Positions 36,307 through 46,178 of a stretch of 64,000 nt of DNA are shown in pieces. Made by a program: the position numbers and the translations under genes. How positions within the stretch are numbered: position 1 is the first letter of the stretch; each line of letters begins with the position of its first letter. The stretch is from Amycolatopsis sp. NBC_00345 (GTDB lineage Bacteria; Actinomycetota; Actinomycetes; Mycobacteriales; Pseudonocardiaceae), in assembly GCF_036116635.1 (NCBI RefSeq), contig NZ_CP107995.1, forward strand, positions 1,054,001 through 1,118,000. Direction: 5' to 3'. The notes beneath the pieces are model-generated. The model saw only the letters and a program-made list of their open reading frames with translations. It ran no database searches and was not told the DNA's origin.

Positions 36307-37263
36307 ATGGCCAGCTCTCTTTGCCGAGCCCTGACGATCGCCGCGGCGGCGCTGCTGCCCGCGGCCGCGCTGGCGGCCGGTGGTGTCGCCCAGGCCTCGC
36401 CCCAGTCACCGCTCCAGTCGTCGCCCCGGTCGTTCCCGGCGAAGTTCGCCGCGCCCTACCTCGAACTCAGCGGCGACACCGTCGGCGACATGGCCGCCGA
36501 CAAGAGCGCGTCCGGCGTCGACCACTACACGCTGGCGTTCCTGATCCCGAAGAGCGGCTGCACCGCGAAGTGGGAGAACGGCGATTCCGCGGTCGGCGCG
36601 TTCAAGTCCCAGATCAGTTCGCTGCAGTCGGCGGGCGGCGACGTGATCATCTCGTTCGGTGGTGCCGAAGGCGGTGAGCTGGCTCAGACCTGCACGTCCG
36701 CGAGCAGCCTGCAGGCCGCGTACGCGAACATCGTGAAGACCTACAACGTGCACCGGCTGGACTTCGACATCGAGGGCGGCCCGCTGGACGACACCGCGTC
36801 CGTCCAGCGCCGGGACACCGCGCTGGCGGCGCTGCAGAAGGCCGACCCGTCGGTGCAGGTCGACTACACGCTGCCGGTCGCCCCGGACGGGCTGGAGGGC
36901 AACGCGCTCTCCCTGCTCAAGGACGCCAAGAGCAAGGGCGTGAAGGTCAGCACGGTCAACATCATGACCATGGACTTCGGCGACGGCGAGAACGCGCTCA
37001 ACGACGCGGAGTCCGGGGCGAACGCCACTGAGAAGCAGCTCGCGAGCCTGTACGGCGAGTCCGCTTCGGCGGCGTGGGCACAGCTCGGGCTGACGCCGAT
37101 CGCGGGCCGGAACGACGACAACGAGAACTTCACCCAGGACAACGCCAAGACGCTGGAGGCGTTCGCGGCGTCCAAGGGTGTTTCGCTGCTGGCGTTCTGG
37201 GAGGTCGACTCTTACGACAAGAAGGTCGGTTACGCGTACTCGAAGATCTTCGGCAAGATCTGA
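36307..37263 (+). CDS. Secreted glycoside hydrolase family 18 chitinase-like protein
   Basis: 318 residues from ATG 36307, GGAAGGA six nt upstream. The signal peptide runs to about Ala33 (LTIAAAALLPAAALAAGGVA). The TIM-barrel landmarks are VIISFGGAEGGE near 116 and HRLDFDIEGG near 151, where the DxDxE acidic triad gives Glu as catalytic acid. Later VNIMTMDFGDG and FWEVDSYD fit the substrate cleft. It probably degrades chitin or related N-acetylglucosamine polymers outside the cell. No carbohydrate-binding module is present. The gene has its own promoter/operator and terminator. Confidence 0.87.
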   Translation: MASSLCRALTIAAAALLPAAALAAGGVAQASPQSPLQSSPRSFPAKFAAPYLELSGDTVGDMAADKSASGVDHYTLAFLIPKSGCTAKWENGDSAVGAFKSQISSLQSAGGDVIISFGGAEGGELAQTCTSASSLQAAYANIVKTYNVHRLDFDIEGGPLDDTASVQRRDTALAALQKADPSVQVDYTLPVAPDGLEGNALSLLKDAKSKGVKVSTVNIMTMDFGDGENALNDAESGANATEKQLASLYGESASAAWAQLGLTPIAGRNDDNENFTQDNAKTLEAFAASKGVSLLAFWEVDSYDKKVGYAYSKIFGKI

Positions 37264-37273
37264 GCGACGCGGG

Positions 37274-37311
37274 ACGGCCCGGCCGGGGACAGGTGCCCCC
37301 GACCGGGCCGT
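37274..37311 (+). terminator. Terminator of the chitinase gene
   Basis: A 15-bp stem with one mismatch (arms 37274-37288 and 37297-37311, ACGGCCCGGCCGGGG versus CCCCGACCGGGCCGT) is followed by TTT, 10 bp past the stop codon. Confidence 0.75.
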
Positions 37312-37423
37312 TTCGCGTTTCCCGCCGGGCCGCCGAAGTCCGGACCTCACGTTTCCGGCAGTCTGGACGTCTTCACGGTGGAGGGAGCACGAGGCAACCA
37401 CCGGGAGCGAAGGGACGAGGGGC

Positions 37424-37969
37424 ATGGGTGTCCGGCACACGGTCATGGACTCGCCGGTGGGGGAGCTGACGCTGGTCGCGGACGGGGACGCGCTGATCGG
37501 CGTCTACTTCGACGGGCACAAGCGCGCGCCGCGGCTGGACGGCCTCGGGCCGCGCGAGGACTCGGTGTTCGAGGACTCGGTGGTCGGCGAGGCGGCGTTC
37601 GGCGGGGGAGTGTTCGGCGAGGCGGTCCGGCAGCTGCGTGAGTACTTCGCGGGCGAGCGGACCGAGTTCGACCTTCCGCTCGCGCCCCGTGGGTCGGAGT
37701 TCGAGCGGAAGGTCTGGGCGCTGCTGACGAAGATCCCGCATGGCGAGACGCGCACGTACGGCCAGCTCGCGGCCGAGCTGGGCGACCCCGGTGCCGCGCA
37801 AGCCGTCGGGAACGCCAACGGCTGGAACCCGATCAGCATCGTCGTGCCGTGCCACCGGGTGGTCGGCGCGAGCGGCGGGCTCACCGGCTACGCGGGCGGC
37901 GTCGAGCGCAAACGCTTTCTCCTGAGCCTGGAGGAGCCGCCGGCGGCCGAGGACGGCAGGCTGTTCTGA
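37424..37969 (+). CDS. ogt: Methylated-DNA--protein-cysteine methyltransferase (AGT), first copy
   Basis: 181 residues from ATG 37424. The C-terminal AGT domain has the active-site Cys in IVVPCHRVVG near 145, the helix-turn-helix IPHGETRTYGQLAAELG and the arginine finger region QAVGNANGWNP. The N-terminal domain (VMDSPVGELTLVADGDALIG) is the usual cap, with a Gly/Val-rich insertion near 50. It repairs O6-alkylguanine by irreversible transfer to its own cysteine. It is the first gene of an apparent four-gene cluster with an Ada-zinc-like protein, a sigma factor and a second AGT. Confidence 0.92.
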   Translation: MGVRHTVMDSPVGELTLVADGDALIGVYFDGHKRAPRLDGLGPREDSVFEDSVVGEAAFGGGVFGEAVRQLREYFAGERTEFDLPLAPRGSEFERKVWALLTKIPHGETRTYGQLAAELGDPGAAQAVGNANGWNPISIVVPCHRVVGASGGLTGYAGGVERKRFLLSLEEPPAAEDGRLF

Positions 37970-38006
37970 GAATTCTGATGCGCGTGAAGGCAGGGGAGGG
38001 GGAGTC

Positions 38007-38621
38007 GTGACGGGCCGGAACCGGGTCACGCCCACGGGGGAGATCGAGGCGTTCGCGCTGCGCGGCGCGTGGACGGGCAACCGCGGCATCCTCCACTCGG
38101 GCCGGGAGATCGTCCGGTTCCACGCGAGCGACCTCTGGATCACCTGCGCGCTGGAGTTCCGCGGGCGGTGGCGTGCGCAGTGGCTGCCGAACCGCTGGAC
38201 GCCGCTGTACTTCCACGACGAGGCGGTGGCGTTCGCTGCCGGGCACCGGCCGTGCGGCGAGTGCCGGCACCAGGACTACCGGGCCTACCGCGACGCCTGG
38301 GCCGAGGAGTCGCGGGTGCCGCAGCCGTCGGCGAAGGAGATGAACCGGCAGTTGCACAGCGAGCGCCTCTTCCGCGGCACGCACCGGCGGCGGTTCCACG
38401 AGCTGCCGTGGGCCGGGCTGCCCGACGGTGTCTTCGTGCTCCGTGACGGAGTCCCCGCGCTGGTGATCGACGGGCACCTGACCGAGTGGACCCGCGAGGG
38501 CTACGGCGCTCGCCGGCCGCGGCCGAAGGCGGGCACGGCGATGGTCGTCACGCCACCGTCCACAGTGGCCGTTCTCCGCGCCGGCTACCCGGTGCAGGTC
38601 GACGACGGGGCCCGCCGGTGA
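38007..38621 (+). CDS. Unknown protein with Ada zinc-domain-like motif, in AGT cluster
   Basis: 204 residues, ATG at 38007. There is no firm family. Residues 66-90 (LYFHDEAVAFAAGHRPCGEC) closely recall the segment of the Ada methylphosphotriester domain that ends in FRPCKRC; the CxxC is Cys83/Cys86. Only one upstream Cys (Cys47) is visible, so the four-Cys site of Ada is incomplete or uses another ligand. The 38-bp gap from the AGT gene and overlap with the sigma gene argue for a linked role in sensing or repairing alkylated DNA. That role is inferred. Confidence 0.7.
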   Translation: MTGRNRVTPTGEIEAFALRGAWTGNRGILHSGREIVRFHASDLWITCALEFRGRWRAQWLPNRWTPLYFHDEAVAFAAGHRPCGECRHQDYRAYRDAWAEESRVPQPSAKEMNRQLHSERLFRGTHRRRFHELPWAGLPDGVFVLRDGVPALVIDGHLTEWTREGYGARRPRPKAGTAMVVTPPSTVAVLRAGYPVQVDDGARR

Positions 38622-39184
38622 GCGCGCGGCCGTTCGAGCGGGTGGTGGACGAGCACGGGCCGATGGTGCTGCGCGTCTGCCGCGCCGTGGTGGGCCCGAC
38701 CGACGCCGAGGACGCGTGGTCCGAGACGTTCCTGTCCGCGCTGAAGGCGTACCCGGAGCTGCCCGCGGACGCGAACGTCGAGGCGTGGCTGGTCACGATC
38801 GCGCACCGCAAGGCGATCGACCTGCTGCGCGCGCGGGCGCGGCGGCCCGTCCCGGTGGACGCGCTGCCGGAGGAGCCGAGCCGCACCGGCCGCCCCGAGG
38901 ACTGGGACGGCGACGTGTGGCACGCGCTCGCGGAGCTGCCGGACAAGCAGCGCGCGGCGGTCGCCTACCACTACCTGGCCGGCTTCCCCTACCGCGAGGT
39001 CGCCGCGATCACCGGCGGCACCGCCGACGCGGCCCGGCGCGCGGCCGCGGACGGCATCAAAGCGTTGCGGCTGAAGGACTTGCGCGCTACGGAGCCGGGC
39101 GGCGCAGAATCGGGCGGCGCAGGGTCGGGCACGCGGGCGCCGGGCGCAGGCCGCCGGGCCGAGACCGAAGGAGCACCCGCATGA
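38618..39184 (+). CDS. ECF-type RNA polymerase sigma factor
   Basis: 188 residues from GTG 38618, overlapping the preceding stop (GTGA). Region 2 is FERVVDEHGPMVLRVCRAVV to HRKAIDLLRARAR (about 5-75); region 4 is LAELPDKQRAAVAYHYLAG to IKALRLKD (about 105-155). The tail is Gly-rich with short DNA repeats. No anti-sigma gene is adjacent. Placement between the Ada-like gene and a second AGT, with 4-nt overlaps on both sides, suggests it drives this repair cluster. Confidence 0.87.
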   Translation: MSARPFERVVDEHGPMVLRVCRAVVGPTDAEDAWSETFLSALKAYPELPADANVEAWLVTIAHRKAIDLLRARARRPVPVDALPEEPSRTGRPEDWDGDVWHALAELPDKQRAAVAYHYLAGFPYREVAAITGGTADAARRAAADGIKALRLKDLRATEPGGAESGGAGSGTRAPGAGRRAETEGAPA

Positions 39185-39849
39185 CCGAGCTGTCCAGGCC
39201 CGAGCTGTCCAAGACCGAGCCATCCAACACCGAGCCATCCGGCACCGAGCTGTCCAAGACCGAGCTGCTGACAACACTGCCGGGCCCGGACGAGGCCACC
39301 GAAGCCAGGCTGCGCGCGCGACTCGCCGAGCTGGCCCAGCGCGACGGCCTGCTCGACGTCGCCTACCGGACCGTCGACTCGCCGGTCGGGCCGCTGCTGC
39401 TCGCCGCGACCGAGCAGGGCCTGGTGCGCGTCGCGTTCGGGATCGAAGGGCACGAAGACGTGCTGGCGGAGCTGGCCGGGGCGGTCAGCCCGCGGATACT
39501 GGCCGCGCCCGCGCGGCTGGACCCGGTCGCCCGGGAGCTGGACGAGTACTTCACCGGGCGACGGCGCGCGTTCGATGTGCCGCTGGACTTCCGGCTGTCC
39601 AAGGGTTTCCGCCGCGAGGTGCTCACGCACCTGGCCGAGATCCCTTACGGCCGAACGGAAAGCTACGCCGAGGTCGCCGCCGCGTCGGGCAGTCCGAGGG
39701 CGGTGCGCGCGGTCGGCACGGCGTGCGCGACGAACCCGCTGCCGCTGGTCGTCCCGTGCCATCGGGTGGTCCGCTCGAACGGCACGTCCGGGCGCTACCG
39801 CGGTGGCGAGGCCGCGAAGCTCACGCTGCTCACCCTGGAAGGCTCGTGA
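39181..39849 (+). CDS. Methylated-DNA--protein-cysteine methyltransferase (AGT), second copy with repeat leader
   Basis: 222 residues from ATG 39181 (ATGA overlap with the sigma gene). Residues 1-28 are five-residue repeats (TELSK/TEPSN type) encoded by a 15-bp minisatellite, probably disordered. A cap domain begins at YRTVDSPVGPLLLAAT near 61. The AGT domain has IPYGRTESYAEVAAASG and the acceptor Cys in LVVPCHRVVRSNG near 195. Function is O6-alkylguanine repair. Compared with the first copy it keeps all key residues. Its stop codon lies inside the terminal hairpin. Confidence 0.9.
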   Translation: MTELSRPELSKTEPSNTEPSGTELSKTELLTTLPGPDEATEARLRARLAELAQRDGLLDVAYRTVDSPVGPLLLAATEQGLVRVAFGIEGHEDVLAELAGAVSPRILAAPARLDPVARELDEYFTGRRRAFDVPLDFRLSKGFRREVLTHLAEIPYGRTESYAEVAAASGSPRAVRAVGTACATNPLPLVVPCHRVVRSNGTSGRYRGGEAAKLTLLTLEGS

Positions 39850-39890
39850 GTGTTTATGACGGTTAGAACCGTCATAAACACTCACGAGCC
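39841..39890. repeat. 24-bp-arm hairpin, copy 2 of the dispersed palindrome family
   Basis: Perfect 24-nt arms around AG (left core GTGAGTGTTTATGACGG). It includes the AGT stop codon and sits between two convergent genes, so it probably terminates both. It shares the inner 22 bp with the element at 1227-1272, except for one compensated base pair. Confidence 0.85.
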
Positions 39891-39898
39891 AGTCCCGG

Positions 39899-40954
39899 TC
39901 AAGCCCGCGGGTAGGTGGACGCGCGCACGACCAGCTCCGGGGTGAACGTCACCTGCTGGTGCTCGTGCGCCGGGTCGGTGGTCTCCTGCATCAGCAGCTC
40001 CGCGGCCGTCCGGCCGAGCTGGCGGCGCGGCTGGCGGACCGACGTCAGCGGCACGGTGGCGGCCGCGGCGAACTCGATGTCGTCGTAACCGACGATGGCC
40101 AGGTCGTCCGGGACGCGCAGGCGCAGCGCGGCGCACACCTGCAGCAGGCCCAGCGCCAGCAGGTCGTTGGCGCAGAACGCCGCGGTCGGGCGGGACGCGG
40201 CGGGCAGGCCGGCCAGGCGCTGGCCCGCGTTGCCGCCGTCGGCGACCCCCATCTGCGACGTCGTCAGGTCGACCAGGTGGTCCGGGCCGAGGCCGGCCGC
40301 GCGCAACGCCCGCAGCGCGCCCTCGCGACGGTCCCGCACCTGGCCGATGCCCAGCTGCCCGCCCACGAACCCGATCCGCTCGTGCCCCTGCTCCACCAGG
40401 TGCCGCACCGCGATCTCGCCGCCCACCACGTCGTCGACGGCGACCGAGCAGTGGCTGGCCGTGTGCCGGGTGCGGTCGACGATCACCAGCGGCGTGCCGC
40501 GCCGCGCGATCTCGTCGAGCTGGGGCGAGCCGGGGTCGACGGGCGTGATCAGGATGCCCTGCACCCGCTGCTGCTCCAGCCGGCCGAGGTAAGCGGCCTC
40601 GCGGGTGGCGAGATTGGCGCTGTTGCACAGGAACAGCGACAGGTCCTCTTCGTCGGCGGTGTCCTCCATGCCCGCGGCCACGTCGGTGAAGAACGGGTTG
40701 CGGCCGTCGAGCATCACGTACGCCAGCACGCGGCTGTGCCCGGCGCGCAGCTGCCGCGCCGATTCGTTGCGCACGAACCGCAGCTCGGCCATCGCGGCCT
40801 CGACCTTCGCCCGGGTGCCGGGGCTGACCCGGTCCGGCCGGTTGAGCACGTTGGAGACCGTGCCGAGGGAGACCCCGGCCGCGGCCGCGACGTCCTTGAT
40901 GCCGGCGGCGCGGGCCTCGGCGGGCCCGGACCCGGGGGAGTCTTGCACCGTCAT
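39899..40954 (-). CDS. LacI-family repressor, probable rhamnose regulator
   Basis: 351 residues from ATG 40954, GAAGG upstream; the frame continues to 41002. The HTH with hinge is IKDVAAAAGVSLGTVSNVLN near 20-39. The effector domain is periplasmic-binding-like, with CSVAVDDVVGGEIAVRHLVE and AIVGYDDIEFAAAATVPLTS. It is divergent from the rhamnose transport operon, with LacI-type half-sites between them. By inference it represses that operon and is released by rhamnose or a catabolic intermediate. Confidence 0.9.
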   Translation of the reverse strand: MTVQDSPGSGPAEARAAGIKDVAAAAGVSLGTVSNVLNRPDRVSPGTRAKVEAAMAELRFVRNESARQLRAGHSRVLAYVMLDGRNPFFTDVAAGMEDTADEEDLSLFLCNSANLATREAAYLGRLEQQRVQGILITPVDPGSPQLDEIARRGTPLVIVDRTRHTASHCSVAVDDVVGGEIAVRHLVEQGHERIGFVGGQLGIGQVRDRREGALRALRAAGLGPDHLVDLTTSQMGVADGGNAGQRLAGLPAASRPTAAFCANDLLALGLLQVCAALRLRVPDDLAIVGYDDIEFAAAATVPLTSVRQPRRQLGRTAAELLMQETTDPAHEHQQVTFTPELVVRASTYPRA

Positions 40955-41043
40955 CGCGGCCCTTCGTGCGGAACCGGCCGGTCGGAAACCGCTGTCGGAC
41001 AAGCTGCCGAACCGGTGATCGAACCCGCTGGTGAGCGGGGGTG

Positions 41044-41165
41044 TTGAAACGTGCCAATTGGCCTGAACCGACTGAAAAATCGTTTCATTCCTGGTTTTCG
41101 CTCGTCATTGACTTCACCTTCTGACGCATAGTAGCGTCACCGCGCCAGGTTTGTGAAACCTTTCA
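41044..41165 (+). promoter_or_regulatory. Rhamnose operon promoter and LacI-type operators
   Basis: TTGACT at 41108-41113 and TAGCGT at 41132-41137 (18-bp spacer) form a plausible promoter; the -10 lies within the dyad TGACGC-N6-GCGTCA (41122-41139). TGAAA-CC-TTTCA at 41154-41165 is a palindromic operator just downstream, 14 bp before the ATPase start. Half-sites TTGAAACG (41044-41051) and CGTTTCAT (41081-41088) face each other upstream. All fit a LacI-family repressor. Confidence 0.55.
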
Positions 41166-41179
41166 ATCCGGAGGTCGCG

Positions 41180-42693
<1,514 letters not shown>

Positions 42694-42697
<4 letters not shown>

Positions 42698-42948
42698 ACC
42701 CGATCAAGGCAGCGCAGGTGGCGGCGAGTGTGAGTGCGGCTAGGGCTGCGCAGGCGGCGGCGTGCGTGGCCGCGATCGAGGCGGCGCAGGTAGTGGCGAG
42801 TGTGAGTGCGACCAGGGCTGCGCAGGTGGCGCCGAGTGTGAGTGCGGCTAGGGCGGCGCAGATAGCGGCGAGTGTGCGTGCGGTTAGGGCAGCGCAGATA
42901 GTGGCGAGCGTGGCCGCGATCGAGGCGGCACAGGGAGCGGCGGCGTGA
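42694..42948 (+). CDS. Mini-gene of six 12-residue repeats, GTGA-coupled at both ends
   Basis: 84 residues from GTG 42694, overlapping the ATPase stop. It ends at TGA 42946-42948, which overlaps the permease GTG. After NPIKAA the product is six imperfect 12-residue repeats (QVAASVSAARAA type; 36 bp each) and a terminal QGAAA. The last 20 bp (CAGGGAGCGGCGGCGTGAAC) duplicate the end of the ATPase gene at 42680-42699. The array thus appears inserted at the ATPase/permease junction by duplication. The peptide would be Ala-rich and helical. Whether it has a function is unknown; it preserves translational coupling. Confidence 0.6.
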
Positions 42949-44012
42949 ACGCGACCAAGACGGGGCCGGAGGCGGCGGGCGAAGTGGCGGCGCCTCCGCC
43001 CCACGAACCGACCGCGTCGTCCCGGAAATCGTTGCTGGGCGCGATTTTCCGGGCGCGGGAGTCGGGCATCGTGCTCGCTCTCGTCGTGCTGGTCGTGGTC
43101 ACCGTGACGCAGAACCCGAGGTTCCTGTCCGGGCAGAGCATCCGCGACATCCTGCTGGGCACGGCGATCCTCGCGGTGCTGGCGGTCGGGCAGTCGGTCG
43201 TGATGATCACCCGCAACATCGACCTGTCCGTCGGGTCGGTGCTGGGGCTCTCGGCGTTCGCCGTCGGGTCGCTGCTGCGCGGGAACCCGGGCCTGCCCGT
43301 GGTGGTGGCGCTGCTCGCCGGGCTCGCGGTCGGCGCGGTCTGCGGGCTGGTCAACGGCGCGGTGGTCCGGTTCGGGCAGGTGCCCGCACTGGTGGTCACG
43401 CTCGGCACGCTGTACGCCTTCCGCGGCGTCAGCTACTTCTGGGCCGGCGGCCAGCAGATCAACGCGGACCAGCTGCCGGGCTCGTTCCTCGGCTTCGGCG
43501 ACTCGTCCGTGCTCGGCGTGCCGTGGCTGGTGCTGATCGCGGTGGTGGTGATGGTGGTGGCCGGTGTGGTGCTGCGGAACTACCGAGGCGGCCGCGAGCT
43601 GTACGCGATGGGCTCGAGCCCGCAGGCCGCCCGGCTGGCCGGCATCAAGGTCGGGCGCAACACCACCGTCGCGTTCCTCGTCAGCGGGGCGCTCGCCGGT
43701 CTGGCCGGGGTGCTGTTCGCGGCGCGCTTCGGCACCATCGACGCGGCCGCGGGCACCGGGTACGAGCTGAACGTGGTCGCCGCCGCCGTGGTCGGCGGGG
43801 TCGCGGTGTTCGGCGGCAGCGGCTCGGTGTGGGGCGCGAGCCTCGGCGCCCTGCTGCTGACCGTCATCGGCAGCGCGCTGGCCGTGCTCGACATCAACCA
43901 GTTCTGGCAGCAGGCGATCGTCGGCGCGCTGATCCTGCTGGCCATCGGGGCGGACCGGCTGGTCGCCGTGCGCGTCACGCGGTCACTCAAGAAGAGGAAC
44001 TCCCATGTCTGA
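42945..44012 (+). CDS. Sugar ABC transporter permease 1 (rhamnose)
   Basis: 355 residues, GTG start overlapping the repeat mini-gene. After a 35-residue cytoplasmic tail it has about ten hydrophobic segments of the BPD_transp_2 family: IVLALVVLVVVTVTQNPRFL, ILAVLAVGQSVVMITRNIDL with the family DLSVGS, and the EAA-like RNYRGGRELYAMGSSPQAAR loop. It forms half of the channel. The next gene begins 8 nt before its end, so the two permeases are coupled. Confidence 0.92.
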   Translation: MNATKTGPEAAGEVAAPPPHEPTASSRKSLLGAIFRARESGIVLALVVLVVVTVTQNPRFLSGQSIRDILLGTAILAVLAVGQSVVMITRNIDLSVGSVLGLSAFAVGSLLRGNPGLPVVVALLAGLAVGAVCGLVNGAVVRFGQVPALVVTLGTLYAFRGVSYFWAGGQQINADQLPGSFLGFGDSSVLGVPWLVLIAVVVMVVAGVVLRNYRGGRELYAMGSSPQAARLAGIKVGRNTTVAFLVSGALAGLAGVLFAARFGTIDAAAGTGYELNVVAAAVVGGVAVFGGSGSVWGASLGALLLTVIGSALAVLDINQFWQQAIVGALILLAIGADRLVAVRVTRSLKKRNSHV

Positions 44013-45066
44013 CACCGCAGCGCCGTCCGGCGGCCGGCCCGCCTGGCTCTCGCGCCTGGCGAGCTGGGACGCCGCCGTCATCCTGGTCACGGTGGTGGTG
44101 CTGCTGGTCGCCTCCGGCGCGGTCGACAACTTCGGCACCAGCCGCAACTACACCTTCCTGCTGCTCGACCTGCTGCCGATCGCGCTGATCGCGCTGCCGA
44201 TGACGTTCATCATCGTCACCGGCGAGATCGACCTCTCGGTGGCGAGCACGCTCGGGCTCACCTCCGCGGTGATGGGCTCCCTGTGGAACACGGGGATGAC
44301 GATCGAGTCGATCATCCCGATCAGCATCGTGCTCGGCGCGGTGCTGGGCGCGGTGAACGGCTTCTTCGTCACGGTGCTGAAGCTGCCTTCGCTGGCCGTC
44401 ACCATCGGCACCATGGCGCTGTACCGGGGCCTGGCGTTCGTGGTGCTCGGCGACGGTGCGGTGGCGGACTTCCCGCGGGCCTACACCTCGTGGGTCACCG
44501 GGACCCTCGGCGGCGGCCCGATCCCGAACGTGCTGGTGCCGCTGGTGGTACTGGCCCTGGTCTTCGGCGTGGTCCTGCACGCCACGCCGATCGGGCGCGC
44601 GGTGTTCGCGGCCGGAGCGAGCGAGCAGGCCGCGCGGTTCGCCGGCGTCCGCACCGGGCGGCTGAAGTTCTGGCTGTACGTGGTGTGCGGCGCGATGTCC
44701 GGGCTCGCCGGGGTGCTGTGGACGCTGCGCTACTCCAGTGCCCGCGCCGACAACGGCTTCGGCATGGAGCTGGCCGTGGTCGCCGCCGTGCTGCTCGGCG
44801 GCGTGTCGATCTTCGGCGGCAAGGGCACACTGCCGGGTGTGCTCGCCGGGGTGGTGCTGCTGGCCGGGCTGCAGAACGCGCTGCGGCTGCAGGACGTCTC
44901 GAACGAGGCGCTCAACATCGTCACCGGGGTGCTGCTGATCGTCTCGGTGCTGCTGCCCAACATCCTCTCCTCCGCCCGCGCGGCCCTGCGGCGCCGGCGA
45001 AGGCGCTCCCCGTCCCCTGACCCCCCATCCTCTGACCCCGGAGTGCTCGCCGGTATCGAGCAGTGA
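44005..45066 (+). CDS. Sugar ABC transporter permease 2 (rhamnose)
   Basis: 353 residues, overlapping the first permease gene. It has the same fold: AVILVTVVVLLVASGAVDNF, then ALPMTFIIVTGEIDLSVAST with the conserved EIDLSV, and LLGGVSIFGGKGTLPG near the C-terminus. The tail is Arg/Pro/Ser-rich. Rhamnose-type systems typically have two different permease subunits like these. A frame-internal GTGA overlap leads into the binding protein. Confidence 0.92.
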   Translation: MSDTAAPSGGRPAWLSRLASWDAAVILVTVVVLLVASGAVDNFGTSRNYTFLLLDLLPIALIALPMTFIIVTGEIDLSVASTLGLTSAVMGSLWNTGMTIESIIPISIVLGAVLGAVNGFFVTVLKLPSLAVTIGTMALYRGLAFVVLGDGAVADFPRAYTSWVTGTLGGGPIPNVLVPLVVLALVFGVVLHATPIGRAVFAAGASEQAARFAGVRTGRLKFWLYVVCGAMSGLAGVLWTLRYSSARADNGFGMELAVVAAVLLGGVSIFGGKGTLPGVLAGVVLLAGLQNALRLQDVSNEALNIVTGVLLIVSVLLPNILSSARAALRRRRRRSPSPDPPSSDPGVLAGIEQ

Positions 45067-45083
45067 TCAGAAAGGTGACGAAG

Positions 45084-46157
45084 ATGTCCCGTCGATTTCT
45101 CACCGGCGCGCTCTCGGCGGCCACCGCGGCCGGGCTGGTGCTCAGCCTGGCCGCCTGCGGTGGCACGACCAAGAACGACAGCTCCGGCTCCGGGCCCGCG
45201 CAGTCGACCGCGACCGCCGATCCCGGCGCCGCGAGCAAGCAGGGCGTCAAGATGGCGTTCCTGCCCAAGCAGCTGAACAACCCGTACTCCGACATCGAGG
45301 TGGGCGGCGGCAAGACCGCGCTCGACGAGCTCAAGGGCGTCTACAAGCTGGTCGGGCCCAACGACGCCAGCGCGTCGTCCCAGGTCAGCTACATCAACAC
45401 GCTGATCCAGCAGCAGCAGGACGTGATCGGCATCGCGGCGAACGACCCGAACGCGGTCTGCCCGTCGCTGAACCAGGCCCGCAGCGCCGGCATCAAGGTC
45501 GTCGCGTTCGACTCCGACGCGGCGAAGGACTGCCGCGACGTGTTCATCAACCAGGCCTCCACGCAGGGCATCGGCGAGCAGCTGGCGAAGATGGCCAGTG
45601 AGCTGGCCGGCGGCGAGGGCGAGATCGCCATCCTGTCGGCGACCCCCAACGCCACCAACCAGAACGCCTGGATCGAGGTGCTCAAGCAGCAGCTGGCCAA
45701 GCCGGAGTACGCGAAGCTGAAGCTGGACAAGATCGCCTACGGCAACGACGACGACCAGAAGTCGTTCCAGGAGGCCCAGGGCCTGCTGCAGTCGTTCCCG
45801 AACCTCAAGGTGATCGTCTCGCCGACCACGGTCGGCATCGCGGCCGCCGCGCGTTACGTCAGCACGTCGAGCTACAAGGGCAAGGTCCAGGTCACCGGGC
45901 TCGGCACGCCGAACCAGATGCGCGCGTTCGTCAAGGACGGCACCGTGAAGAAGTTCGCGCTGTGGAACCCGGCCGACATCGGCTACCTCGCCGCGTACGC
46001 CGGCGTCGCGCTCAGCTCCGGCCAGATCACCGGCGCGCCGGGGCAGAAGTTCAAGGCGGGCAAGCTCGGCGACTACACCGTCGGGGCGAACGGCGAGATC
46101 GTCCTCGGCCCGCCGACCGTGTTCGACTCGGCCAACATCGACAAGTTCAACTTCTGA
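45084..46157 (+). CDS. Rhamnose-binding lipoprotein of ABC transporter (RhaS-type)
   Basis: 357 residues from ATG 45084, with AAAGG eight nt upstream; an in-frame GTG at 45063 overlapping the permease stop is an alternative. A lipoprotein signal ends at SLAAC (Cys25). The mature protein is a periplasmic-binding-protein-4-like sugar receptor: MAFLPKQLNNPYSDIEVGGG, then DVIGIAANDPNAVCPSLNQA, then VIVSPTTVGIAAAARYVSTS. It captures the sugar at the outer face and delivers it to the two permeases. Confidence 0.92.
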   Translation: MSRRFLTGALSAATAAGLVLSLAACGGTTKNDSSGSGPAQSTATADPGAASKQGVKMAFLPKQLNNPYSDIEVGGGKTALDELKGVYKLVGPNDASASSQVSYINTLIQQQQDVIGIAANDPNAVCPSLNQARSAGIKVVAFDSDAAKDCRDVFINQASTQGIGEQLAKMASELAGGEGEIAILSATPNATNQNAWIEVLKQQLAKPEYAKLKLDKIAYGNDDDQKSFQEAQGLLQSFPNLKVIVSPTTVGIAAAARYVSTSSYKGKVQVTGLGTPNQMRAFVKDGTVKKFALWNPADIGYLAAYAGVALSSGQITGAPGQKFKAGKLGDYTVGANGEIVLGPPTVFDSANIDKFNF

Positions 46158-46178
46158 TCTGTCCACAAAGGATTGACC

